This document shows, piece by piece, positions 7,662-16,608 of a stretch of DNA of 64,000 nt; the stretch's first letter is position 1, and the number at the start of each line of letters is the position of its first letter. A model generated the notes under the pieces. The model was given only the letters and a program-made list of their open reading frames with translations. It made no database searches and had not been told where the DNA came from. The stretch spans positions 1 through 64,000 of the forward strand of contig CAJXQM010000015.1 in the NCBI GenBank assembly GCA_913058145.1. The letters are read 5' to 3'. Origin of the DNA: an uncultured Colwellia sp. (GTDB lineage Bacteria > Pseudomonadota > Gammaproteobacteria > Enterobacterales > Alteromonadaceae). The position numbers and the translations under genes are program-made.

Positions 7662-10600
7662 TTACCTTCTCATTTTTTCAATTCGACCTTTAGAAAACCA
7701 ACCATAAAGCACGGGAAGAACAAATAAGGTAAGGAACGTCGCAGTGATCAAGCCTCCTACAATTACGGTGGCTAATGGTCGTTGTATTTCAGAGCCAACA
7801 CCATTTGACATGATCATAGGTATCAGACCGAGGGCGGCAATAATAGCCGTCATCAATACAGGACGAAGTCTTGATATAGCACCTTCGTAAACGGCTTTGG
7901 CAATACTTTCCGTACCTGTTTCAATGCGCAGATTAATCGCTTCAACCATCACCACGCCATTGAGAACAGCGACACCAAATAAAGTAATAAAACCAATTGA
8001 ACTTGGTACAGATAGGTATTGACCGGAAATATACAAGGCAACAATCCCACCAATCATGGCTAAAGGTAAATTAACGAGAATGAGCATGGCCTGTCCAACA
8101 CTGGTAAAAGCAAAATATAATAAGAGCGCTATCATGCCAATAGAAAGTGGTACAACGATAGCGAGTCTTTGTTGTGCTCTTTGTTGATTTTCAAATTGCC
8201 CACCGATATCAACGGAATAACCAGCAGGCAAATCAACCTTACTTTCAATTGCTTCTCGAATATCTTTTACGACACTACCCATGTCTCGTCCTTGTACATT
8301 GGCTTGGATAACTACGCGTCGCTGAACATCATCTCGACGTACCTGAGGAGGGCCAGATTCAATGGCAATATCTGCAATATCACCTAGCCGTACCCATGCA
8401 CCTGTTGGGGCTTGTAGTCGTAAATCAGCAATAGTTTGTTGCTGATCTCTAAACTCTTTGCCTATCCGCAGATAAATATCATAACGTTCATTACCATTAA
8501 TGACTTGTCCTACTTCCTGACCACCGATACCATTTCGCACTAATCTCATTACATCACCAATAGATAAACCATATCGAGACAATTGACGACGATTTGGTCT
8601 AACGACTAATTGAGATTCTCCTGCTATAGGCTCCATAGCGACATCCCTTGCACCATCAACACCTTGAATAGCATTAACAATAGACTGACCTTGCTGAGCA
8701 AGGATATCAAGATCTGCGCCAAATAGTTTTATTGCTAACTGTGCTTTAACACCAGAAAGCAATTCATCTACTCTTGTCGCTATCGGTTGAGAAAAATTCA
8801 GTAGTAAACCAGGGAATTGCTCAAGCTTTTCTTCCATCAAGCCCTGTAGTTCATGGCGTGTTTTTGCACTCGTCCACTCTGCTGTTGGTTTGAGACCAAT
8901 ATAGATTTCAATATTACTTACTGGCTCTGGATCACCGCCAATTTCCGCTCGACCAATGCGACTAGCTGCGTAGGTAACTTCAGGAAATTCAAGTAATAAT
9001 TTTTCCAATTTAGGCGCGACAAAAAGGGCTGTAGTTAAACTAGTCGAAGGAGCCATTGTTGCACGTAAATTAATAGTGCCTTCTTCAAGTTCAGGTACAA
9101 ACTCAGTGCCTAAATACGGTACTAAAAATAAAGCACCTACAAGTAAAATCCCTGCACCAATAAGAACAACTTTTTTGGCATTCATCGCTTTTGTTAAACT
9201 ACTACGATAAATTTTCTCAAGTATGCTAACTAAAGGGCTGGTTCGTGCTTTAAAGCCTTTTTGAAAGAAGTAACTGGCTAACGCTGGAACGACAATCAAG
9301 GAAACAGCTAATGACGCTGCCATAGCAATCATGATACTAATTGCCATCGGTTGAAATAGTTTACCTTCTACACCTTCTAAACTGAATAAAGGGGCAAAAA
9401 CTACCATGATAATCGTTACCGCAAAAAACACAGGTTTAGCTACTTCTCGTGCGGCTATCTGTATACGTAAACCAACCGATGTATCTTTGCCTACATCAAA
9501 AGGATTTTCACTGTCATGTGTTCCTTCACTATTATGCTCATGGCGACGATCGGGTTGACTGAGATGTTTAAAAATATTTTCCATCATCACCACCGCACCG
9601 TCTACCATCATCCCAATAGCAACAGCTAAACCACCCAGTGACATTAAGTTCGCAGATAATCCATTGTAAGCCATTACCGTTAACGCCATACCAATAGAAA
9701 GTGGGATAGAAATAAGTACCAGTAAAACAGCGCGTACATTAAGTAAGAAAAGCACTAAAACGATAACAATAAAGACAAAAGCCTCAATCAATGCCTTTGA
9801 TACGGTACTTACTGCTTTTTCTATTAGGTCAGCTTGGTCATAAATGGGTTCAAACGTCACACCTTTTGGTAATGCTTGTTGAATTAACGGTATTCTGTCT
9901 TTTATACCATCTATGGCAACTTTAGTATTTGCGCCCATGCGCTTTAAAACAATTCCTGATACAACTTCACCTAGGAATTTACTACCATTAGTACCAACAC
10001 GTTTAGTCATTGTGACAGCGCCCTGTCTAATTTCGCTTCCAAATTCAATAGTTGCAACATCAGCTAGATAGACCACAGTACCTTCAATTGTTTTGACAGG
10101 GATTTGTTTTAGTTCTTCAATACCTTTTTCATTGCTACTTAACCAACCAACACCTCTAATAATAAGTTGTTCTTGGCCTCTATCCATATACCAGCCACCC
10201 GCGTTATCATTATTATCTTCTAATGCGTTAGCAATATCTTCTTGGGTCAATTGGTAAGCCAGTAAACGAGAAGGATTAATATTTACTTGATATTGTTTAA
10301 CATCTCCACCAAAGGCTAAGACATCAGTAACACCATCTACTGGCATTAATAATAATTTAACCACCCAATCGTTTAGACTTCGAAGTGACATGCTGTCATA
10401 ACCAGAGTCTTCATCAGCGAGTAGTAAATATTGATATACTTGCCCCAAACCAGAGGTGTTTGGCCCAATCTCAGGTGTACCAACACCTTCAGGTATTAAT
10501 TCTTTTGCTGATTGCAATCGCTCAAAAACCAATTGGCGGGCAAAATAAATATCGGTGCCTTCTTTGAAGACAACAGTAATACCAGACAAACCTGTTTTAG

Positions 10601-10856
10601 AAATAGAGCGTACTTCTTCAACATCAGGTAATGCATACATTACGGCTTCAATGGGAAAGGTAATGAGTTGTTCTACTTCTTCTGAAGCCAAACCTGGGGC
10701 TTCAGTATTAATGGCTACTTGCACGTTGGTAACATCTGGAAATGCATCCAAATTCAAACGTGGAATAGTAAAAATGGCCATAGCCGTTAACGCAACCAAG
10801 GCAAGTATCACCAATAATCGGTTAGCGACAGACCAGTCAATCAAACGATTTAACAT
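7662..10856 (-). CDS. czcA: CzcA/CusA-family heavy-metal RND efflux pump
   Basis: This is a 1064-aa HME-type RND transporter. It has the N-terminal span (MLNRLIDWSVANRLLVIL), two large periplasmic porter loops and about twelve membrane helices. Helix 4 carries the motif AIGMMVDGAVVMMEN near residues 405-420, with the acidic residue needed for proton coupling. A His-rich insert follows (DRRHEHNSEGTHDSEN). The VDGA form fits divalent-cation pumps (Zn, Co, Cd) rather than the VDAA form of Cu/Ag CusA. It forms a tripartite pump with the CzcB- and CzcC-like products encoded directly upstream. The gene is full length with no disruption. Confidence 0.95.
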   Translation of the reverse strand: MLNRLIDWSVANRLLVILALVALTAMAIFTIPRLNLDAFPDVTNVQVAINTEAPGLASEEVEQLITFPIEAVMYALPDVEEVRSISKTGLSGITVVFKEGTDIYFARQLVFERLQSAKELIPEGVGTPEIGPNTSGLGQVYQYLLLADEDSGYDSMSLRSLNDWVVKLLLMPVDGVTDVLAFGGDVKQYQVNINPSRLLAYQLTQEDIANALEDNNDNAGGWYMDRGQEQLIIRGVGWLSSNEKGIEELKQIPVKTIEGTVVYLADVATIEFGSEIRQGAVTMTKRVGTNGSKFLGEVVSGIVLKRMGANTKVAIDGIKDRIPLIQQALPKGVTFEPIYDQADLIEKAVSTVSKALIEAFVFIVIVLVLFLLNVRAVLLVLISIPLSIGMALTVMAYNGLSANLMSLGGLAVAIGMMVDGAVVMMENIFKHLSQPDRRHEHNSEGTHDSENPFDVGKDTSVGLRIQIAAREVAKPVFFAVTIIMVVFAPLFSLEGVEGKLFQPMAISIMIAMAASLAVSLIVVPALASYFFQKGFKARTSPLVSILEKIYRSSLTKAMNAKKVVLIGAGILLVGALFLVPYLGTEFVPELEEGTINLRATMAPSTSLTTALFVAPKLEKLLLEFPEVTYAASRIGRAEIGGDPEPVSNIEIYIGLKPTAEWTSAKTRHELQGLMEEKLEQFPGLLLNFSQPIATRVDELLSGVKAQLAIKLFGADLDILAQQGQSIVNAIQGVDGARDVAMEPIAGESQLVVRPNRRQLSRYGLSIGDVMRLVRNGIGGQEVGQVINGNERYDIYLRIGKEFRDQQQTIADLRLQAPTGAWVRLGDIADIAIESGPPQVRRDDVQRRVVIQANVQGRDMGSVVKDIREAIESKVDLPAGYSVDIGGQFENQQRAQQRLAIVVPLSIGMIALLLYFAFTSVGQAMLILVNLPLAMIGGIVALYISGQYLSVPSSIGFITLFGVAVLNGVVMVEAINLRIETGTESIAKAVYEGAISRLRPVLMTAIIAALGLIPMIMSNGVGSEIQRPLATVIVGGLITATFLTLFVLPVLYGWFSKGRIEKMRR

Positions 10857-10882
10857 GTGTTAGTTCTCCAATTATCAATTAA

Positions 10883-12055
10883 TTAATGGTTATGAGCGTC
10901 AAAACTACCTTTGGCAATTTCCGCAGCAACATAAAAAGCACCAGTTGTGACGACTTTGGTGCCAGCGGGTAAACCAAGAATTTCACGCGATTTTCCAAGT
11001 TGTCGTCCCAATTCAATTTCGACACCTTTAAACTCACCATTTTCTTCAACAAACACCATCCAATCACCGTCACTACCACGCATTAATGCCCCTTCAGGTA
11101 CAGTCAGAACTTTTTTGTTAGTTTCAAAGGAAAAATAGATATCGGCAAATAAACCAGGGTGAAGCTTATGATCGTTGTTTTGAACTTGTAAACGTATAAT
11201 GCGCGTGCGAGTTGCGGGGTCTATAGTATGAGCTTTCTGAGTGACAGTAGCTATGTACGTATTGTGACCTACATTTACTTGCGCTTTCGAGTTTTCGGGT
11301 ACGTCCAGCTCCATAGAAGGTGCTATACGTGCTTCGACCCATAAAGTATGCTCATCAGCCAGTTCAAATAAAGTACCTCCGGATTCGACCCGTTGACCCT
11401 GACGAAAATCATCAGACAATACCGCACCTGAAATTTCCGCTTTTAAAGTGTATTGGCCAAGTTTTTTAGTGTTGGTAGCCAAAGAGGTAATAGCGTCAGC
11501 AGATAAGCCATACGCATATAATCGCCCCATGTCAGCCTCATAATCGGTTTGAGCCTCTATAAAACGTTTGTCACCAACCGTTTTTCTACCAAGCTTTTGA
11601 ACCCGTATCCATTCTGATTCAGCGAGTCTATAGCTGGCTTGAGCCTCAGCCATTGACTCACTAAACAGGGTGACCAACGGTTGATTGATTTCAACATGAT
11701 CACCTAAAGCAACATGGCGTTTTAGTATCACTGAATCAACTCTTGGCGAGACTAAATAACTGGTATAGTCATTAGCCTTTATCTCTCCTTGAGCATAAAT
11801 ACTATAAGACATCGCCTGAGGCTCTAGTACGGTTATGTTAATTTCAGCTAAATTTAATTGTTCCTTTGAAAGTTTAACTCCCGCACCTTCTTCTTCGTGT
11901 TCATTTTTACCTTCATGTCCATGCCCATCGTCTTTTTCTTCAACATGCTTTTCGGTTTTTTCAGATGATTGAACATTTGCAAATGTCGCAGTAGTTATGG
12001 TTGTTATCCCACAAAAAAGTGCGGCCAGCGTTATTAATTTAATTTGCTTATTCAT
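10883..12055 (-). CDS. czcB: CzcB/CusB-family efflux membrane fusion protein
   Basis: This is a periplasmic adaptor of about 390 aa. I start it at the ATG at 12055 (MNKQIKLITLAAL), which gives a clean signal peptide and has GGAA about 9 bp upstream. An ATG eight codons earlier is less likely. After the signal sequence is a Glu/His-rich stretch (HVEEKDDGHGHEGKNEHEEE) probably binding metal. Then come the alpha-hairpin/lipoyl barrel (YLVSPRVDSVILKRHVALGD) and beta-barrel domains typical of HlyD-family adaptors. It links the RND pump to the outer-membrane channel. It lies 26 bp upstream of czcA in the same operon. Confidence 0.93.
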   Translation of the reverse strand: MNKQIKLITLAALFCGITTITTATFANVQSSEKTEKHVEEKDDGHGHEGKNEHEEEGAGVKLSKEQLNLAEINITVLEPQAMSYSIYAQGEIKANDYTSYLVSPRVDSVILKRHVALGDHVEINQPLVTLFSESMAEAQASYRLAESEWIRVQKLGRKTVGDKRFIEAQTDYEADMGRLYAYGLSADAITSLATNTKKLGQYTLKAEISGAVLSDDFRQGQRVESGGTLFELADEHTLWVEARIAPSMELDVPENSKAQVNVGHNTYIATVTQKAHTIDPATRTRIIRLQVQNNDHKLHPGLFADIYFSFETNKKVLTVPEGALMRGSDGDWMVFVEENGEFKGVEIELGRQLGKSREILGLPAGTKVVTTGAFYVAAEIAKGSFDAHNH

Positions 12056-12115
12056 ATGTTTTTTCCAAAATTGGTTCATTGACTATTAATTGATTCTTGA
12101 TAATGCCTTTCATAT

Positions 12116-13360
12116 TCAAAGCTGAGATAATTGCAGAGTCGCGGCCTTAATTTGGCCTACCTGTAATAGCCAGTCGATTTGGCTTAATTGAAATTGACTT
12201 TGTAATTCAATACCAGCATTAAGACCTTCAGCACGTTGTTGTAATGCAAGTAAATATTCGGTAGTACTTACATCACCGCTTTGCCATTGCTTTTGCAGTA
12301 AATCGCCACTACGTTTTCCTCTTCCATCCATCAATTGTTGCCATCGTTGATAGTTTTTTTGATAAGTGATTAAGGTGTCAGTGCTTGATTGGATAGCAAA
12401 TCTCTGTTTGCGCATAACGGAGCGAAAATTTTCTTCAGCAGCTATTGCTTGTTGATTCGCAGCTCTTGCTTGTGCTGAATAATTGTTACGGATATTCAAA
12501 GGCATTGAAAAAGTTACGCCTAACACATTTTCTCGATCATTTTTGCCTGCATTAATACCGATAGTTGGATCAGCTTTAGTCTCTAATAACGCCAGTTGCG
12601 CTTCACTTCTAGTTATTTTCCACTGTGCTTTTGCCGCTAAGACTAAGGGATGTTGTTCAAGCCATTGAGGTGAAAGTTGATAATTAGTGATAGTTAAACC
12701 TTGCGCAGGTATAACCTCTTTATCTGGCGTCCAATCTCGCAATAGCTCTTTGGTTTGGGCTTCGGCTTGTTTTAATTGAACTTGTACCTTTGCGGTAACA
12801 TTCAACATTTGGGATAAACTTAAAAAAGTAAGTTCGGCATCTACTTGCCCTAGATCACCTGCTTTTTGACGGTCTTTAACTATATCAAGTAAGGTTTCTA
12901 ACTGCTTTTCTTGTTCTTGGGCAATAACAGCTTGTTTTTTAGCTGCTTGCCAAGTAACTAACGCTTGTAAAGCTTGCGCTGTCTTTTCTTGAACAAGAAA
13001 GTCAAAGTGTTTGCTTGCTTGAGTTAAGCTAAAGTTAGCTTGTTGCTCTTTCGATTCTCGTTTATCCCATAAATCAATCGTTTGATTAATACCAATTGAA
13101 TAATTATTAGCGTCACCTTCTCGTTCATAACCCGTCTCTAGTTCAGGATTATAAAGTGGTTGCTTGTTTCCTTCAGCATTTGAAAAAACAGCATTCATTT
13201 CTTCTTTGGCAGCAATAATATCGGGATGTTTGTTTATTTGCATCGACAGCCAAGACGTCGATGTTGTTTGTGCATTTACGCTTTGTATATTAATTAAAAT
13301 AGCCAAAGACATACTGACGCATAGCACAGCGCCAATATTTTTTTGAAAAAATATTTTCAT
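12116..13360 (-). CDS. czcC: CzcC/TolC-family outer-membrane efflux protein
   Basis: This is a 414-aa protein with an N-terminal signal peptide (to about residue 30, VNAQTTS). Two repeated long helical segments are typical of outer-membrane efflux proteins, for example NPELETGYEREGDAN with WDKRESKEQQANFSL, and GINAGKNDRENVLGVTFSMP in the second half. It forms the outer-membrane exit channel of the CzcCBA-type pump. It is the second gene of the operon, about 100 bp after the small His-rich gene. That gap contains a hairpin (GCTCAG/CTGAGC at 13434-13450) without a clear T-run, which could modulate read-through. Confidence 0.92.
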   Translation of the reverse strand: MKIFFQKNIGAVLCVSMSLAILINIQSVNAQTTSTSWLSMQINKHPDIIAAKEEMNAVFSNAEGNKQPLYNPELETGYEREGDANNYSIGINQTIDLWDKRESKEQQANFSLTQASKHFDFLVQEKTAQALQALVTWQAAKKQAVIAQEQEKQLETLLDIVKDRQKAGDLGQVDAELTFLSLSQMLNVTAKVQVQLKQAEAQTKELLRDWTPDKEVIPAQGLTITNYQLSPQWLEQHPLVLAAKAQWKITRSEAQLALLETKADPTIGINAGKNDRENVLGVTFSMPLNIRNNYSAQARAANQQAIAAEENFRSVMRKQRFAIQSSTDTLITYQKNYQRWQQLMDGRGKRSGDLLQKQWQSGDVSTTEYLLALQQRAEGLNAGIELQSQFQLSQIDWLLQVGQIKAATLQLSQL

Positions 13361-13463
13361 AAATTAAACTCATATTTATTTAAATAGTGTTAACTGACGA
13401 CAGTGAAATCGTAGTAGACACGAATATAAAGATGCTCAGCTAAACTGAGCGATTCTAATAGAG

Positions 13464-13811
13464 TTAACTTATAGGGGGGATTATTGGGTTATCGTGAAGA
13501 GGGCTTGAATATTGAAATAAATACCCATACTGATGTCCTATTTGATTCGGACGCTCAGTAAAGGTTTGAGCTTGAACGAGCCACTGAATATGAAATCCAT
13601 GGCAATGACCACAATGATGACAATCTTTAGCATTATGTTCATTGTCTGTTGGTAATTCTTTGTCAGCTACAAAGCGATCAGATTCATGAGAATGTTCAAT
13701 TTGGATATGCTGAATATCAATTTCATGAATTTCTTGTGAATTTGCAATAGCTACAAATGATTGTAATACAATCAAAATGACTAAAGTAAAATTCAGAAGC
13801 TTATTTTTCAC
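13464..13811 (-). CDS. Small His/Cys-rich periplasmic protein, CzcI-like
   Basis: This small protein has a signal peptide (KNKLLNFTLVILIVLQSFVA), many histidines and a CHHCGHCHGFH cluster near the middle. I prefer the GTG at 13811, which has AAAGG 8 bp upstream; an ATG at 13835 has no visible ribosome binding site. It is the first gene after a strong MerR-type promoter and precedes czcCBA, the position of czcI-like genes in czc operons. It probably binds metal in the periplasm or modulates expression. Assignment to CzcI rests on context, size and His content, not on a clear sequence match. Confidence 0.65.
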   Translation of the reverse strand: MKNKLLNFTLVILIVLQSFVAIANSQEIHEIDIQHIQIEHSHESDRFVADKELPTDNEHNAKDCHHCGHCHGFHIQWLVQAQTFTERPNQIGHQYGYLFQYSSPLHDNPIIPPIS

Positions 13812-13923
13812 AGCAAAACCTTTAATAATGAACATTCGTTACGGAATTCGATAATTTAATATTGGAGTATTAAGATAATCATTTGACTTAAAAGTTATAA
13901 ATATCCGACCTCAACAATTAAAC

Positions 13924-13954
13924 ATTATATTCCCTATAGTGACTATAGAGTCAA
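13924..13954 (-). promoter_or_regulatory. MerR-type promoter of czc operon
   Basis: On the minus strand TTGACT (13949-13954) and TATAAT (13924-13929) are separated by a 19-bp spacer. The spacer contains the dyad CTATAGTCACTATAG (13934-13948). Overlong spacers with a centred dyad are the hallmark of promoters activated by MerR-family regulators. It drives czcI-C-B-A-D. Confidence 0.85.
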
Positions 13955-14097
13955 TAGAATTGTTAAAATTAATTAGATAAAACGAGCATTTATCATTAAT
14001 GAACAATAGATACCACTAGAAGTATATAGGCTAACACAAATGATTTGAACTGTGCTGTTTGTTTAAATTGTAAAAGCTTCAAGTTAAATTAAAATAC

Positions 14098-14128
14098 TTT
14101 ACTCTATAGTAACTATAGGTATTACAAT
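14098..14128 (+). promoter_or_regulatory. MerR-type promoter of cytochrome c-FTR1 gene
   Basis: TTTACT (14098-14103) and TACAAT (14123-14128) are separated by 19 bp holding the dyad CTATAGTAACTATAG (14104-14118), a perfect palindrome apart from the central base. It rules out a translation start at the TTG at 14128. Confidence 0.82.
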
Positions 14129-14172
14129 TGATAATAATTATCATTTGGGCTGAAATATTTAAGGGCCATAGT

Positions 14173-16110
14173 ATGCAATATTGTTGGAACGTGCGATTAA
14201 TAAGTCAAAAACATATCGGAATAAAATCATTATTTTGTTTAGTGTTGATGGCTACTATTTTATTTTCGAAGTTGAGTATAGCTTCAACGGTTGATGAGGT
14301 TGCTCAACTACGCCAGATAGCACAATTGGCAGAATATGTGGGGGTCGATTACGCATCAGCGGTTGATAATGGCCAAGTTATTAACGATGATGAATATCAG
14401 GAAATGCTTGAATTCTCTGAGTTGATAGTTGAAAAAACGTCAATTAATAATGATATGCGTTTGCTCAATGAGAACGCATCGGCTTTACAAACCGCCATTT
14501 CAACTAAACAAAATGTAAATATTATCAGGCAATTTACTTCTGAACTACGAATTTCATTATTGGCTATGATGCCTGACTTACCGCTCCCTAAAAAGTTACT
14601 GTCTAAAGAAGCTATGTTTTCTTTATTTGAAAATAACTGTGCGAGTTGTCATGGTATTTCAGGTCAAGGAAATGGTGTTTTAGCATCGGGATTAAAGCCT
14701 GCTCCTACCGATTTCACCGATAAAACACGTGCAGAAAATCGTTCACTTTTAGGCTTGTTTGATGCCATATCTAATGGGCTTGATGATACGGCTATGCCTG
14801 CATTTTCACAATTAAAAGAACAGCAGAAATGGTCTCTTGCATTTTATGTAGGTGGTTTGGCATTTCAATCATCAAGCGAATTAATCAAACCATCACAGTC
14901 AATTTCATTACAAAACTGGATAAATTATAGTCCATTAATATTATCTACAGAAACTGAAGGATTAACGAAAAATGAAATTGAAGAGTTCAGAGCCAATCCC
15001 AAATTATTGTTTACTGATCAAAGTAGTCCTTTAGCTATAACCAAAACTCAATTAGCTGCCGCAAGTATTGCGTATAAAAATGAAGAGTATGAGAAGGCCA
15101 AAACACTTGCTGTGAGTGCTTATCTAGATGGTTTTGAATTAATTGAAAATAGTTTGGATGCACGAGACAAAAATTTACGTAAAAGCATAGAAGGAAACTT
15201 GATTAACCTTCGTCAAGCTTTGACTAACGCCCAACAGGTTAATCAACTAGAAAGCCTTATGGAAGTTACTGTGAGACAACTCAATGATGCGGAAGAACTG
15301 CTGACAGAAACTACTTTATCTAACGAGGCTCTTTTCACTGCGAGCTTAGTTATTTTGCTAAGAGAAGGATTAGAAGCGTTGCTGGTTGTACTGGCATTGA
15401 TGACAGTGTTAGTGCGAACTAAGCGACATGACGCTTTAAAATATGTCCACTTTGGTTGGCTCAGTGCGCTATTAGCGGGTTTTACTACTTGGGCGGTAGC
15501 CCAGTCAATGATCAGTATTAGTGGTGCGAGTCGGGAAGTCATGGAAGGTATTGCTGCAATGCTTGCAGCGGTAATGCTGTTCTATGTAGGGATCTGGATG
15601 CATAGCAAAACGAATGCTGAACATTGGCAGGCATACATTCAAAAGCACATTAATACACAATTAGAAGCGGGTACACTTTGGGGATTAGCCGTGCTCTCAT
15701 TTATCGCTGTTTACCGAGAGGTTTTTGAAACGGTTTTATTCTATCAATCACTGTTAACACAAGCCTCAACGACTCAATACTCATTTGTTATCGGTGGATT
15801 TTTATTCGGGATAGCTGTGTTATCAATTATTGCATGGGGAATGTTTAAATATTCTGTAAAATTGCCAATTGCTCGTTTCTTTTCAACAACAACATATCTC
15901 TTATTAGCACTGTCATTTATATTAATGGGAAAAGCAGTTTCAGCATTACAAGAGGCTGCCGTTATTGGAATTTCTCCATTGCCAATTACTGTAGAGATTG
16001 ATTGGATTGGTGTTGGGTCTACTTGGGAAGGCATAATGGCACAGTTAACAATATTGGTTTTATTTATAGCTTATATGTATAGATCTAGAAGAAAACAAAT
16101 AATAATTTAA
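14173..16110 (+). CDS. Cytochrome c-FTR1 family iron/lead permease fusion
   Basis: This fusion protein of about 645 aa has a signal-type N-terminus. A cytochrome c domain carries the haem motif CASCHG near residues 156-161 and a distal Met region (DTAMPAF). A helical linker leads into a C-terminal FTR1 permease with several membrane spans and the motifs REGLE (about 397-401) and REVFE (about 514). FTR1 proteins import oxidised iron; bacterial relatives include PbrT, a Pb(II) uptake protein. I start at the ATG at 14173 because the promoter's -10 box ends at 14128. It converges with the PbrR-type gene (ends 15 bp apart) and has the same operator as czc, so control by Pb/Cd is likely. The substrate is not proven. 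Confidence 0.88.
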   Translation: MQYCWNVRLISQKHIGIKSLFCLVLMATILFSKLSIASTVDEVAQLRQIAQLAEYVGVDYASAVDNGQVINDDEYQEMLEFSELIVEKTSINNDMRLLNENASALQTAISTKQNVNIIRQFTSELRISLLAMMPDLPLPKKLLSKEAMFSLFENNCASCHGISGQGNGVLASGLKPAPTDFTDKTRAENRSLLGLFDAISNGLDDTAMPAFSQLKEQQKWSLAFYVGGLAFQSSSELIKPSQSISLQNWINYSPLILSTETEGLTKNEIEEFRANPKLLFTDQSSPLAITKTQLAAASIAYKNEEYEKAKTLAVSAYLDGFELIENSLDARDKNLRKSIEGNLINLRQALTNAQQVNQLESLMEVTVRQLNDAEELLTETTLSNEALFTASLVILLREGLEALLVVLALMTVLVRTKRHDALKYVHFGWLSALLAGFTTWAVAQSMISISGASREVMEGIAAMLAAVMLFYVGIWMHSKTNAEHWQAYIQKHINTQLEAGTLWGLAVLSFIAVYREVFETVLFYQSLLTQASTTQYSFVIGGFLFGIAVLSIIAWGMFKYSVKLPIARFFSTTTYLLLALSFILMGKAVSALQEAAVIGISPLPITVEIDWIGVGSTWEGIMAQLTILVLFIAYMYRSRRKQIII

Positions 16111-16124
16111 GATCAGCATGGCAT

Positions 16125-16532
16125 CTAAACGTTTTTCGCTACGTCACTGGTAAGCTTTTGTAAAATACCACATTGCTCAATTGTTCCATTATTTGAGCAG
16201 GTGTTACTTAAGTAATTTAATTGTTCTTTTAGGCTATTAAGTTCTTTAATACGTTGTTCAACTTGCTGAATATGACTATCGATCATCTTGTTAACTGAGT
16301 TGCATTGAATCGAGGGTGAACTTTGTAACTCAAGCAGTTGACGAATTTCCGATAAGGTTAAATCTAGCGTTCTACATTGTTTGATAAACATCAACTGTTT
16401 AAGTGACGATTTATTATATAAACGAAAATTTCCTTCACTTCGTTCTGGGGATTTCATCAGTTGTTCTTTTTCATAATAACGGATCGTTTGTACTGAACAA
16501 TCTGTTAATTTTGCTAGTTCGCCAATTTTCAT
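16125..16532 (-). CDS. PbrR/CadR-type MerR-family metal-sensing regulator
   Basis: This is a 135-aa MerR regulator with the winged HTH at the N-terminus (MKIGELAKLTDCSVQTIRYY), a long dimerisation helix, and cysteines at 77, 112 and 121. That is the pattern of the Pb(II)/Cd(II) sensors PbrR and CadR. The C-terminus has the typical SNTC...CGIL loop. The start is set at 16532; an upstream in-frame extension would overlap the divergent promoter. It is divergent from the CDF gene at 16609, with the promoter dyad 16555-16569 between them. Its probable targets are the three identical operators at 13.9, 14.1 and 16.6 kb. Confidence 0.92.
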   Translation of the reverse strand: MKIGELAKLTDCSVQTIRYYEKEQLMKSPERSEGNFRLYNKSSLKQLMFIKQCRTLDLTLSEIRQLLELQSSPSIQCNSVNKMIDSHIQQVEQRIKELNSLKEQLNYLSNTCSNNGTIEQCGILQKLTSDVAKNV

Positions 16533-16548
16533 AATATTAAATTTTTTG

Positions 16549-16579
16549 TTGACTCTATAGTTACTATAGACTTTATACT
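16549..16579 (+). promoter_or_regulatory. MerR-type promoter of second CDF gene
   Basis: TTGACT (16549-16554) and TATACT (16574-16579) are separated by 19 bp holding the dyad CTATAGTTACTATAG (16555-16569). It lies between the divergent regulator and transporter, the classical place for MerR control and autoregulation. Confidence 0.87.
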
Positions 16580-16608
16580 TTGTAAAAATGTGTTTAGCAA
16601 GGTTTTTT

